Assembly: GCA_963718995.1 (NCBI GenBank)
Contig: CAVRAP010000007.1
Location: 1 to 64,000, forward strand
Length of the DNA: 64,000 bases
Reading direction: 5' to 3'
Source: UBA4744 sp963718995
GTDB lineage: Bacteria; Actinomycetota; Acidimicrobiia; Spongiisociales; UBA4744
The notes under the pieces are model-generated. The model was not told the origin of the DNA. It saw only the letters and a program-made list of their open reading frames with translations, and made no database searches. A program made the position numbers and the translations under genes. Every line of letters begins with the position of its first letter. Position 1 is the first letter of the stretch. Shown piece by piece: positions 16,901 through 25,329 of the stretch.

Positions 16901-17626
16901 ATGAAATTCTCAGAAGATGCATCAGTCCTGGTCGCCGGGCACCGCGGTTTGCCGCTCGAATACCCGGGTAACTCCATCGAAGGCATCCTCGCTGCCCGTT
17001 CGGTGTGCGATATGGTCGAGTTCGACGTACGGCGCACGCGGGACGGCGTTGCCGTGCTTTCTCACGATGCACACCTCGGCGGCCGGGCCATCTTCGACAT
17101 GGATTGGCCGGAAGTTGCGGAGGTCGATATTGGCGGGGGCCTGCATCCGGCAAGGCTCCACGATGTGCTGGCGGCGGCCGGTGGGTTCCCCTGCAACTTG
17201 GAGATCAAGAACTCTCCCGTAGACCCCGACTTTGATGACACCTTCGCCTTCGCCTGCGAAGCGGCGAGCCGAGCGACTGAGCACGACCTCGTTACCAGTT
17301 TTCACTGGCCGACTGTTGACGCGGTGCGGAAAGCGTTCCCGGATCTCGCAACCGGACTCCTGGTCGACCCAACGGGCTCACTCGACGACGCCATCGCTTG
17401 GGCGGTCGGGCAGGGCCACGAGGTGATTGCGCCGCACTGGTCACTGCTGGCCGATCCCTCCGCTGCTTGGGCCAGGCAAGGTTTGGCGATAGTTGTGTGG
17501 ACGGTCAATGATGAGGAAGTTGGTCGCAAACTGGCTGCGGAAGGGGCAGCGGCGATCATCACGGATGATCCGAGAAGGATGGTTGAGGCACTGAAGGGTG
17601 GGACGAGCGATGACGATCAAGGATGA
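16901..17626 (+). CDS. Glycerophosphodiester phosphodiesterase-family protein
   Basis: This is a GDPD TIM-barrel enzyme of 241 residues that hydrolyses glycerophosphodiesters. Motifs: AGHRGLPLEYPGNSIEG (HRG with the general acid/base His), MVEFDVRRTRDG (E-x-D metal ligands), LSHDAHL (second His), NLEIKN, and the terminal VVWTVNDEE. Start ATG 16901 places AGHRG near the N-terminus. Its end overlaps the yqeY-like gene by 17 bases. Confidence 0.88.
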   Translation: MKFSEDASVLVAGHRGLPLEYPGNSIEGILAARSVCDMVEFDVRRTRDGVAVLSHDAHLGGRAIFDMDWPEVAEVDIGGGLHPARLHDVLAAAGGFPCNLEIKNSPVDPDFDDTFAFACEAASRATEHDLVTSFHWPTVDAVRKAFPDLATGLLVDPTGSLDDAIAWAVGQGHEVIAPHWSLLADPSAAWARQGLAIVVWTVNDEEVGRKLAAEGAAAIITDDPRRMVEALKGGTSDDDQG

Positions 17627-18071
17627 GCTGGCTACGGAGCTTCGTGACGCCATGCGATCGGGCGACCGACCGCGCCGGGAAGTAGTTCGCGAAATCGAAA
17701 CACTCGTATCCCGGAAGCGCTCGGAACCCGGCTTCGCAGGACACGTGGACGACGACCTGTATCTCGAAGTTATGGGCGCCTTCGCCAAGAAGATGGACAA
17801 AGCCGCGAGCGAGTATGAAGGTCTCGGTGAGCGGGGCGTAGACATGGCGGCCAAGTTGCGGTGGGAGGTCGGTTACCTGTCGCGCTGGCTGCCGACCAAG
17901 CGATCCGAGGAGGAAACCCGCCAGATCATCCGTGCGGCGATTGCCGAGTTGGGCGTCGACGACCCGAAGATGGCCGGGCGGGTGGTCGGCCATCTCATGA
18001 AAACGATGGGTGACGATCTCGACGGGGGTTTGGTCAACCGGGTCGTCCGGGAAGAACTCGAAACGGGGTGA
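17610..18071 (+). CDS. GatB/YqeY domain-containing protein
   Basis: This 153-residue helical protein matches the YqeY family, a stand-alone version of the GatB C-terminal tRNA-interacting tail: MTIKDELATELRDAMRSGD, RREVVREIETL, ... RWLPTKRSEEETRQIIRAAI, ... MAGRVVGHLMKTM, then a final NRVVREELE helix. Its biochemical role is not established; some copies accompany amidotransferase or primase genes. It overlaps gdpD upstream and the ligase gene downstream (GTGA). Confidence 0.85.
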   Translation: MTIKDELATELRDAMRSGDRPRREVVREIETLVSRKRSEPGFAGHVDDDLYLEVMGAFAKKMDKAASEYEGLGERGVDMAAKLRWEVGYLSRWLPTKRSEEETRQIIRAAIAELGVDDPKMAGRVVGHLMKTMGDDLDGGLVNRVVREELETG

Positions 18072-19021
18072 GGCTGCCTCGCTTCGATCCGATGCTGGCC
18101 AGCCCCTGGGCAACACCATTCACCGACCCCGGATGGCTGTTCGAGATGAAGTGGGATGGCGTGCGGGCGATCCTCACGTGGGACGGTGCATCCCTCGTCA
18201 TCCAATCGAGGAGCGGGCGGGATGTCACGGCCACCTATCCAGAGCTGAGCGGGTTGTCGTTGCGCCGCCCGGTAGTGCTCGACGGCGAGATCGTGGCATT
18301 CGACGACACCGGCCGCCCATCTTTCTCGGCGTTGCAGCAAAGGATGGGAATCGCCGGCGGGATGAGGGCGATTGAGGCAGCCCGGAACAATCCGGTCTCG
18401 TGCGTGGTCTTCGATCTTCTCTTCGACGGCGACGACGTGACCGGGCGACCCATCGAAGAGCGATTGGAGCGACTGCACGCCATGGACCTCCCCGCTCCGC
18501 TGGTGAACTCCGCGGTGATCCCGACCGACGGCGAGGCGCTGTTCGCGGCCGTTGGGGAGCGCGGGCTCGAGGGGGTTGTGGCCAAACGACGTGGATCGCT
18601 CTACCGGCCCGGAATGCGGTCGCCGGATTGGCGCAAGATCGCGCACGTCCTGACCGTGCGAGCGGTGGTGGGAGGCTTTACGCCGGGCGGCGGGGGCCGA
18701 GCCGGCACGTTCGGGTCGCTCGCCCTGGGGTTGTGGGATGGCCCCCTGCTGCGGTGGATCGGATCGGTCGGCACCGGTTTCGACGACTCTGCTCTGGAGG
18801 CGATTCGCAGTGCTCTGGATGAAATGAGCGTCGGAGAGAGCCCTTTTCGAACGGATACCGAACTTCCGGCGGGCATCACCTGGGTGGTTCCGCATCTCGT
18901 CGCCCGGGTCGCCTGCAAAGGATGGACCAACGCCGGAAGGCTGCGGGCTCCTTCGTTCAAGGGGTTCATTGCCGACCCGGTTGAGGAGCAGACCTGGGCA
19001 TCCGAAGGGCCGGGGGAGTGA
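18068..19021 (+). CDS. ATP-dependent DNA ligase (NHEJ LigC/LigD type)
   Basis: This 317-residue ligase has the adenylated lysine in EMKWDGVRA (K28), motif III VLDGEIVAFDD, motif IV GLEGVVAKRRGS, motif V WRKIAHV, and a C-terminal OB domain. There is no polymerase or phosphoesterase domain, so it is a stand-alone LigC-like enzyme. With ku just downstream (opposite strand) it forms a two-gene non-homologous end-joining locus. Start GTG 18068 overlaps the yqeY-like stop. Confidence 0.9.
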   Translation: MRLPRFDPMLASPWATPFTDPGWLFEMKWDGVRAILTWDGASLVIQSRSGRDVTATYPELSGLSLRRPVVLDGEIVAFDDTGRPSFSALQQRMGIAGGMRAIEAARNNPVSCVVFDLLFDGDDVTGRPIEERLERLHAMDLPAPLVNSAVIPTDGEALFAAVGERGLEGVVAKRRGSLYRPGMRSPDWRKIAHVLTVRAVVGGFTPGGGGRAGTFGSLALGLWDGPLLRWIGSVGTGFDDSALEAIRSALDEMSVGESPFRTDTELPAGITWVVPHLVARVACKGWTNAGRLRAPSFKGFIADPVEEQTWASEGPGE

Positions 19022-19022
19022 G

Positions 19023-19156
19023 CCAGTTCCCAGTTCCCAGTTCTCAGTTTCCAGTTTCCCGTTCCCAGTTCCCAGTTCCCAGTTCCCAGTTACCAGTTCC
19101 CAGTTTCCAGTTACCAGTTACCAGTTCCCAGTTCCCAGTTCCCAGTTCCCAGTTCG
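19023..19156 (+). repeat. Heptamer tandem array, CAGTTCC type (left outer)
   Basis: There are about 19 consecutive 7-base units of consensus CAGTTCC, with variants CAGTTTC, CAGTTAC and CAGTTCT, kept in strict 7-base phase from two bases after the ligase stop. There are no spacers, so it is not CRISPR. The reverse complement of the same unit forms the array at 20239-20294 on the other side of ku. Confidence 0.92.
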
Positions 19157-19172
19157 CGAGAATGGTATGCCT

Positions 19173-19343
19173 TTGACTACTGACTACTGACTACTGACTA
19201 CTGACTACTGACTACTGACTGCTGACTGCTGGCTAGGCTGGCTGCTGACTATGGCCTGGCTACTGGCTACTGGCTACTGGCTACTGGCTACTGGCTACTG
19301 GCTACTGGCTACTGGCTACTGGCTACTGGCTACTGGCTACTGG
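19173..19343 (+). repeat. Heptamer tandem arrays, TGACTAC then CTACTGG types (left inner)
   Basis: From 19173 about 7-9 units of TGACTAC decay near 19221-19254 (TGCTGGCTAGGCTGG). Then about 12 near-perfect units of CTACTGG run to 19343, just past the ku stop codon region. Both read as CAGTAG(T/C) heptamers on the minus strand, the opposite orientation to the outer array, so the left flank alone is a large imperfect inverted repeat. Together with the outer array this fills the 322-base gap between ligase and ku. Confidence 0.92.
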
Positions 19344-19344
19344 T

Positions 19345-20133
19345 CTAGCTGGCGACTCGTTTTTCCTTCGTTGCTTCGACACTGGCTTTGAGAGCTTCGA
19401 GCAGATCAAGAACCTTGGTTGGCTCAGGGGTTTCCGGACTGACGATCTCTTCACCCTCGATCTTCATGCGGGCCAGCTCTTCGATGGCTCCCCGGGTTGG
19501 GTCTTGATATGCATCGGCATCGAACGGGGAGGTGAGGTTGTCGATGATCATCTCGGCCATCTTGACCTCCTCCTTTCGCACCTCGATATCCGTCTCGAGT
19601 TCCTCGAAAGCCGGCGCCCGGATCTCATCCGGCCAGAACATCGTCTCCAGGATCAGCACGTTCTCGTCGGCGCGGAGGGTGGCCAGGTACTCCTTTTCGC
19701 GGAGTGCGAATTTGGCGATACCAACGCGATCCTTTTCCCGGAGGGCCTGCAACAGGATGCGGTATGCCTTCAGGCCGGTCTGCTCGGGTACCAGGTAGTA
19801 GGACGACCGATAAAAGATCGGGTCGATCTCTTTGGTTTCGACGAACTGAACGACGTCGACGATCTTCGATCCGCCCCGGGAAGTGGCCGCTTCCAACTCT
19901 TCGTCGGTGAAGACCACGTACCTGCCCTTTTCCACCTCGTATCCGCGAACGATGTCGTCCCAGGTGACTTCCTTGCCGTCTGCTTCCGCCACCCGCTTGT
20001 ATTTGATAGCGCTGCTATCGCCGGAGCGCAGCATCTTGAACTTCGGGGTCTTGTTCTCGGTTGCCGTGAACAGCGCAACCGGAATCGAAACCAGGCCGAA
20101 GCTGATGGCACCCTTCCAAATCGATCTAGCCAT
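19345..20133 (-). CDS. ku: Ku protein (non-homologous end joining)
   Basis: Bacterial Ku forms a ring on DNA double-strand ends and recruits ligase. The hallmarks are MARSIWKGAISFGLVSIPV, the KYKRVAEADGKEV core, the YYLVPEQTGLKAYRILLQAL helix region, and REKEYLATLRADENVLILETM. At 262 residues it is the normal length, with an acidic/Lys-rich tail (KASVEATKEKRVAS). It is convergent with the ligase gene and lies between mirrored heptamer arrays. Confidence 0.95.
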   Translation of the reverse strand: MARSIWKGAISFGLVSIPVALFTATENKTPKFKMLRSGDSSAIKYKRVAEADGKEVTWDDIVRGYEVEKGRYVVFTDEELEAATSRGGSKIVDVVQFVETKEIDPIFYRSSYYLVPEQTGLKAYRILLQALREKDRVGIAKFALREKEYLATLRADENVLILETMFWPDEIRAPAFEELETDIEVRKEEVKMAEMIIDNLTSPFDADAYQDPTRGAIEELARMKIEGEEIVSPETPEPTKVLDLLEALKASVEATKEKRVAS

Positions 20134-20179
20134 GGAGACAAGTTATCAGCTATGAGAAATCAGTGGTCAGAGAACCTTT

Positions 20180-20222
20180 CCAGTAGCCAGTAGCCAGTAG
20201 CCAGTAGCCAGTAGCCAGTAAC
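20180..20222 (+). repeat. Heptamer tandem array, CAGTAGC type (right inner)
   Basis: About six units of CAGTAGC (last ones CAGTAAC, CGGTAAC) lie 46 bases upstream of the ku start. They are the reverse complement of the CTACTGG array on the far side of ku. Confidence 0.9.
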
Positions 20223-20238
20223 CGGTAACGTCGATGCT

Positions 20239-20294
20239 GAACTGGGAACTGGGAACGGGAAACTGGAAACTGGAAACTGGGAACCGGGAACCGG
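20239..20294 (+). repeat. Heptamer tandem array, GAACTGG type (right outer)
   Basis: About eight units of GAACTGG with variants AAACTGG and GAACCGG. This is the reverse complement of the CAGTTCC array at 19023-19156, giving an overall inverted arrangement centred on ku. The remaining bases to the tRNA-Arg are a GC-rich stretch and a hairpin. Confidence 0.9.
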
Positions 20295-20340
20295 CCCCCC
20301 TCCGTCCAGGCCTGGGGGCCCGGCCACCTCCCCCCTTCCC

Positions 20341-20356
20341 AACGAGCTTCGCTCGT
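20341..20356. terminator. Stem-loop downstream of tRNA-Arg
   Basis: ACGAGC-TTC-GCTCGT (complement on the minus strand) sits 13 bases past the 3' end of the minus-strand tRNA-Arg, flanked by CTTCCC and GGGGGAA arms that can extend the stem. There is no T-run, so a terminator or processing role is only tentative. Confidence 0.45.
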
Positions 20357-20368
20357 CAGGGGGAAGTG

Positions 20369-20440
20369 CGCCCTCGGCAGGATTCGAACCTGCGCACCCG
20401 GCTCCGGAGGCCGGTGCTCTATCCCCTGAGCTACGAGGGC
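20369..20440 (-). tRNA. tRNA-Arg (anticodon CCG)
   Basis: On the minus strand the acceptor GCCCTCG pairs with CGAGGGC, discriminator G (20369). The D-arm GCTC...GAGC, the anticodon stem CCGGC/GCCGG with loop CTCCGGA (anticodon CCG, reads CGG), and the T-arm with TTCGAAT are all present. CCA is not encoded. It is divergent from hom. Confidence 0.95.
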
Positions 20441-20575
20441 TCGAGTGCTGTGATCCAACGTGACAACGCACCCGGCGCGGCGGAGTGTACCAAAGGTGAG
20501 GCGTGCCCCCTCTGCCCTCGAGATGTGGCAACATCGGCCCAGACCGAACAATCGCGGGCCAGAAGAGGGCACGAC

Positions 20576-21856
20576 ATGAAGGTGGGGATAGGCATTCTTG
20601 GTGGAGGGACGGTTGGCGGCGCCCTTCTCCGATATCTGATCAACGAACAGAGAGCCATTGTTGCGAAGACGGGTCTCGAGCTCGAAGTGCGCCGGGTAGC
20701 CGTGCGCTCCATCTCCAAGGCCCGGACATTTCCGATTCCTGCGGAGCTCATCACCGATCAGCCCGAACAGCTGATCGACGACCCATCGGTCCACCTGGTG
20801 GTCGAGGTGATGGGTGGTTTGGAACCGGCCGGTGATCTGGTCATGCGGGCACTCCAGGCCGGGAAGCCGGTCGTCACAGCGAACAAGGAACTTGTTGCCA
20901 CCCGTGGGGCGGAGTTGATTCGTCGAGCGGAAGAAAAAGGGGTGTCGCTTCTGTTCGAGGCTGCGGTCGGGGGTGGAATACCGATCATCCGGCCGCTCTC
21001 GGAATCGCTCGCAGGCGAGCAGATCACCAGGGTGCTTGGCATCGTCAACGGGACGACGAACTACATCCTGACTCGCATGGCTGATGATCTTGGCTATGCC
21101 GAGGCGGTCGCCGAGGCACAGACGCTCGGCTTTGCCGAAGCCGATCCCACCGCCGATGTGTCCGGAGCAGACGCCGCCGCCAAAACGGCGATTCTGGCCA
21201 GCCTGGCCTTCGGAACGTGGATCTCGGTCGACGCCGTCTACCGTGAGGGAATCGAGTCGCTCGACCCGATTGACCTGCGATTTGCAGCCGATCTTGGCTA
21301 TGTGCCGAAGCTTCTGGCGATTGGTGAGGAGACCTCGCACGGTATCAGTGCCCGTGTCCACCCTGCCCTCGTGCCCGTCGATCATCCACTTGCATCCGTG
21401 CGCGGAGCGAACAATGCAGTGTTCATCGAGGGCCCCCAGGTTGGAGAATTGCTGTTCATGGGTCCGGGCGCTGGTGGAGGACCAACGGCCACCGCCGTGC
21501 TCGGTGACATCATCGACGCTGCCCGGGAATTTCTCGCCGAAGCGCAGGTTGCCCCCCGGATCCGCTTTGCTCCGGGTCGGTTGCGTGACTTCGGGGAGAT
21601 CGAAACGAAATGGTACGTGCGGCTGGAGGTAGCGGATGCCCCGGGCGTCCTGGCTCTGGTCGCCGGGACCTTTGGTGACGCCGGCGTGAGCATCAAGTCG
21701 GTGTGGCAGGAGGGTCGCGGCGAGGACGCAACACTCCTCTTGATCACCCATGATGCCCTCGAGTCCAACCAGCGGGCGGCCGTGGCCGCATTGAGGTCTC
21801 TCGACGTGGTGACCGAAGTCGCTGCGACCATCCGGGTCCAGAGCAACGAGCCGTGA
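20576..21856 (+). CDS. hom: Homoserine dehydrogenase
   Basis: It reduces aspartate semialdehyde to homoserine for Thr and Met synthesis. The NAD(P) site is GIGILGGGTVGGAL; TANKELVATRG, the catalytic-domain GIVNGTTNYIL, GFAEADPTADVSGADAAAK and a C-terminal ACT domain (LEVADAPGVLALVAGTFGDAGVSIKS region) follow. 426 residues. ATG 20576 has AGAAGAGG eight bases upstream. It forms an operon with thrC, four bases downstream. Confidence 0.95.
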   Translation: MKVGIGILGGGTVGGALLRYLINEQRAIVAKTGLELEVRRVAVRSISKARTFPIPAELITDQPEQLIDDPSVHLVVEVMGGLEPAGDLVMRALQAGKPVVTANKELVATRGAELIRRAEEKGVSLLFEAAVGGGIPIIRPLSESLAGEQITRVLGIVNGTTNYILTRMADDLGYAEAVAEAQTLGFAEADPTADVSGADAAAKTAILASLAFGTWISVDAVYREGIESLDPIDLRFAADLGYVPKLLAIGEETSHGISARVHPALVPVDHPLASVRGANNAVFIEGPQVGELLFMGPGAGGGPTATAVLGDIIDAAREFLAEAQVAPRIRFAPGRLRDFGEIETKWYVRLEVADAPGVLALVAGTFGDAGVSIKSVWQEGRGEDATLLLITHDALESNQRAAVAALRSLDVVTEVAATIRVQSNEP

Positions 21857-21860
21857 TCCG

Positions 21861-23240
21861 ATGAGGTATCTGTCGACCAGAGGGCTGGCGCCGACGCTCG
21901 GGTTCGATGACGTTCTTCTCAGCGGCCTGGCTCCGGACGGTGGCCTCTATGTCCCGGAAACGTGGCCCGAGTTCACCCGCTCGCAGATCGCATCAATGCA
22001 GGGCATGTCGTACCCAAACCTGGTGGCGGCGGTATCCGCACCTTTCCTCGATGGGTCGGTTACCGATCTGTCCGCTCTCGCCGAGGAGGCGTATGCTCCG
22101 TTCGAGCAATTGGTGCCGCTCACCCCCCTGCGCGACGGTCTGTGGCTTCTCGAGCTCTACTGGGGGCCGACATTGGCCTTCAAGGACTACGCACTGCAAC
22201 TGCTGGGCCGGCTGTTCGACGCGAGCCTTGCGGCACGGGACACCCGGGCCCTTCTTCTCGGAGCTACGTCGGGAGATACCGGGTCGGCAGCCATCGAGGC
22301 CTGCCGGGATCGGGAGCGACTCGACATCGTGATCCTGCATCCGTACGGACGCGTTTCGGACGTCCAACGCCGTCAGATGACCACCGTCGACGCGCCCAAC
22401 GTGCACAACGTCGCAGTACAGGGCACCTTCGATGATTGCCAGAGCCTGGTCAAGGCCATGCTGGCCGACCCGGCCATGCGCAGTGAGTTGGGCGTGACCT
22501 CGGTCAATTCGATCAATTGGGTTCGGATCATGGCCCAGGTTGCCTATTACTTCGCAGCCGCTCTAGCGCTGGGCGCCCCGGACCGGGAAGTATCGTTCGC
22601 GGTGCCGACCGGCAATTTCGGCAACGTGTTCGCCGCCTATGTGGCGCGCCGCATGGGGCTGCCGATTCGCCGTCTCATCATCGGAACGAACCGCAACAAC
22701 GCCGTGTTTCGGTTTTTCGAGACGGGTCGTCTGTCGATCGATGAGGTGGTTCCGACGATCACCCCGGCGATGGACATTCAGGTGCCAAGCAATCTCGAAC
22801 GGCTGCTCTTCGATGTGTACCGGCAGGACGGCGAAACGGTCCGGCACCTGATGGAAAGCTTCGCCGAACATGGAAAGATAGAGATCGACCCAGTGCGCCT
22901 CCGGCAATTGCAGGAGATCGTGCAGGGAACGTGGTTCGGACAACCGGCCGTCGAGCAAACGATGGCCGACGTGCTCGGGGAGAACGGGTTTCTCGTTGAT
23001 CCCCATACCGCCATCGGGATCGCCGCCGCCCGGGCTCAGGACCTGGACCCGGACATCCCCGTGATCTGTATCGGCACGGCTCACCCGGCTAAATTCCCCG
23101 ACGCGGTCGAAGCTGCCACGGGCATCCGTCCTCCGCTCCCGGGTCATCTGGTCGACCTCATGGATCGCCCGGAGAATATGACCGTTCTGCCGCCGGATCG
23201 TGCGATCATCGAAGGGTTTGTTCGCTCGCTCGGTCGATAG
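21861..23240 (+). CDS. thrC: Threonine synthase
   Basis: It is a PLP enzyme converting O-phosphohomoserine to threonine. This is the long type (459 residues) with an extended N-terminal domain (MRYLSTRGLAPTLGFDDVLLSGLAPDGGLYVP), PLP lysine in LAFKDYALQ, phosphate cup GATSGDTGSAAIEA, and VPTGNFGNVFAAYVA. thrB, normally next in this operon, is not present in the window. Confidence 0.95.
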   Translation: MRYLSTRGLAPTLGFDDVLLSGLAPDGGLYVPETWPEFTRSQIASMQGMSYPNLVAAVSAPFLDGSVTDLSALAEEAYAPFEQLVPLTPLRDGLWLLELYWGPTLAFKDYALQLLGRLFDASLAARDTRALLLGATSGDTGSAAIEACRDRERLDIVILHPYGRVSDVQRRQMTTVDAPNVHNVAVQGTFDDCQSLVKAMLADPAMRSELGVTSVNSINWVRIMAQVAYYFAAALALGAPDREVSFAVPTGNFGNVFAAYVARRMGLPIRRLIIGTNRNNAVFRFFETGRLSIDEVVPTITPAMDIQVPSNLERLLFDVYRQDGETVRHLMESFAEHGKIEIDPVRLRQLQEIVQGTWFGQPAVEQTMADVLGENGFLVDPHTAIGIAAARAQDLDPDIPVICIGTAHPAKFPDAVEAATGIRPPLPGHLVDLMDRPENMTVLPPDRAIIEGFVRSLGR

Positions 23241-23243
23241 GGC

Positions 23244-23272
23244 TTGGAACATTCCTGAAGAGGCCGTAGTAT
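23244..23272 (+). promoter_or_regulatory. Putative sigma-70-type promoter for rho
   Basis: TTGGAA (23244-23249), a 17-base spacer and TAGTAT (23267-23272) give a good vegetative promoter just after thrC. It would produce a leader of about 200 bases before rho. I found no recognisable riboswitch in 23273-23482. Long leaders are typical of autoregulated rho genes. Confidence 0.5.
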
Positions 23273-23482
23273 GCCTTCCGTACCTGAACACCTCGCTGCT
23301 AGACGCGTGGTGTAGGTCGCCCCCACACCCAGGCCGCGACGTTCGTGTCGTCCTGGATGTTGAGGTATTGAACCCTCAGCCTCTGCTCTCCCATTCAGAT
23401 CAGGGTCGAGCGCCAGGGCTCGAGGGAATCCAAAGGCTGCGGCACGGCTCGGTACATCGAGCTACCCGTCGGAAAGGACGAT

Positions 23483-25039
23483 ATGACCAGCAGATCCGAA
23501 CTCCAGGGGAAACCCGTCAAGGACCTCCGTGAGATCGCTGCATCAGTCGGTGTGGAGACCGATGGCCTCCAGAAGGCAAAACTCATCGAGGCGATCCTCG
23601 GTTCGCCGGACTTCGTCGTGACCGACGAACCGGCCGCCATCGATTTGCCCGCGACCGTCCCCACCCCGCCCGCGGACGCTGAACCAGCTGAACAAGCGGA
23701 AAAAACCGAAAAGGATTCGGAGAAGAGCGACCCGGAGGACGCGGAGGCGGAGGGGGACCGCGCAGGTGCCGAGCAGGGGTCAACCCAGGGTGGCGATGGC
23801 CGCCAACGGGGCGACTGGCAGGATGGGCCGCGTTCGGGTGATGACGGTCAGAACCGCAATCGCAACCGGCGCCGCCGGCGAGGCGGGGGCGGTGGTCAGC
23901 AGGAACAGATCCCGGAAGGCGATTTGGAGGAGCGACAGGGAATCCTGGACATTCTTCCCGAGGGATACGGGTTCCTGCGGGTCACGGGTTATCTGCCCGG
24001 AGACAAGGACGTCTATGTCTCTGCGAGCCAGGTTCGCAAGTTCGGACTCCGCAAAGGGGATCTCGTTAGTGGACCGATTCGCCCGCCGCGCTCCCAGGAG
24101 AAGTTTCCGGCGCTCACCCGTATTGAGACGATCAACCTCTTGTCGGCCGAGGAAGGCCGAAATCGGCCACGGTTCGAGAAACTGACACCGCTCTTTCCCG
24201 ACATGCGGCTCCGGCTCGAGATCGAGGGCGAGCCCAATCAGGAGCTGGCCAGGATCATCGACCTCGTCGCGCCAATTGGTAAGGGTCAGCGCGGCATGAT
24301 TGTCTCCCCGCCGAAGGCCGGTAAGACGACCGTGTTGAAAGAGATCGCCCACTCCATTACCGCCAACAATCCCGAGTGCTACCTGATGGTGGTTCTCGTT
24401 GATGAGCGGCCCGAGGAAGTCACGGACATGCAGCGCTCGGTTAAGGGCGAGGTCGTCTACTCGACCTTTGATCGACCGGCCGAGGAACACACCCAGGTTT
24501 CCGACCTGGCGCTGGAACGAGCCAAGCGGCTCGTCGAGATGGGCACCGATGTCGTGATTCTGCTGGACTCGGTGACCAGGCTCGCCCGGGCCCACAACCT
24601 GGCGACCCCGGCCAGCGGTCGGATCCTGTCAGGTGGCGTCGACTCGACCGCCCTATACCCGCCGAAACGGTTCTTCGGGGCGGCCCGGAATATCGAGGAA
24701 GGCGGAAGCCTCACGATCATGGGCACGGCGCTCGTTGAGACTGGCTCCCGTATGGACGAGGTGATCTTCGAAGAGTTCAAGGGAACCGGCAACATGGAGT
24801 TGCGGCTCGACCGGGGGTTGGCCGATCGCCGGATCTACCCGGCCGTCGATATCAGCCAGTCGGGAACAAGAAAAGAAGAGCTGTTGTTCAATCCTTCGGA
24901 ACTTGCCCAGGTATGGAAGCTCCGGCGGGTGCTGTTGGCCCTCGAACCCGGTGCAGCCCTTGAGTTACTCATTGATCGGCTCAAGACCTCTAAGTCGAAC
25001 GAAGAGTTCCTGGACGAAATCGCCAAGAGCACCGGATAA
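23483..25039 (+). CDS. rho: Transcription termination factor Rho
   Basis: Rho is the hexameric RNA helicase that terminates transcription. The N-terminus has a SAP-like helix region (KPVKDLREIAASVGVETDGLQK) followed by a long, charged, disordered insert with an Arg-rich NRNRRRRR stretch, typical of high-GC actinobacterial Rho. The CSD RNA-binding fold (GILDILPEGYGFLR), Walker A SPPKAGKTTVLK, Walker B VVILLDSVTRLAR and R-loop region GTALVETGSRMDE follow. 518 residues; full length. Confidence 0.96.
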   Translation: MTSRSELQGKPVKDLREIAASVGVETDGLQKAKLIEAILGSPDFVVTDEPAAIDLPATVPTPPADAEPAEQAEKTEKDSEKSDPEDAEAEGDRAGAEQGSTQGGDGRQRGDWQDGPRSGDDGQNRNRNRRRRRGGGGGQQEQIPEGDLEERQGILDILPEGYGFLRVTGYLPGDKDVYVSASQVRKFGLRKGDLVSGPIRPPRSQEKFPALTRIETINLLSAEEGRNRPRFEKLTPLFPDMRLRLEIEGEPNQELARIIDLVAPIGKGQRGMIVSPPKAGKTTVLKEIAHSITANNPECYLMVVLVDERPEEVTDMQRSVKGEVVYSTFDRPAEEHTQVSDLALERAKRLVEMGTDVVILLDSVTRLARAHNLATPASGRILSGGVDSTALYPPKRFFGAARNIEEGGSLTIMGTALVETGSRMDEVIFEEFKGTGNMELRLDRGLADRRIYPAVDISQSGTRKEELLFNPSELAQVWKLRRVLLALEPGAALELLIDRLKTSKSNEEFLDEIAKSTG

Positions 25040-25072
25040 GCGGCATACTGCGGAGCACGAAGGAGAGAAGCA

Positions 25073-25303
25073 GTGAGAGCAGGAATTCATCCCGATTACA
25101 AAGAGACCTCGGTCAAGTGTTCGTGCGGCAATACGTTCACAACGCGGTCGACCGAAGCTGAGCTTCATGTTGAGTTGTGCAACGAATGTCATCCGTTCTT
25201 CACCGGAAAGCAGAAGCTGGTCGACACCGGTGGCCGGGTGGAGCGATTCCAGAAGCGGTACGGTCGTACGAGTTTCACCGCTGAGAAGAAGACCGACGCC
25301 TAA
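25073..25303 (+). CDS. rpmE: 50S ribosomal protein L31
   Basis: This is bL31 of the zinc-binding (C+) type: GIHPDYKETSVKCSCGNTF has one cysteine pair and ELCNECHPFFTGKQK the second. 76 residues from GTG 25073, ten bases after a GGAG-type ribosome site. It lies 33 bases after rho, the conserved rho-rpmE order. Confidence 0.95.
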   Translation: MRAGIHPDYKETSVKCSCGNTFTTRSTEAELHVELCNECHPFFTGKQKLVDTGGRVERFQKRYGRTSFTAEKKTDA

Positions 25304-25329
25304 TCGGTCCTAGTTTCTAGGAGGAGTCG

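Noticed and set aside
19022..19343. Regular repeats resembling a CRISPR array
   Set aside because: The units are only 7 bases, directly adjacent, with no spacers and no cas genes nearby.
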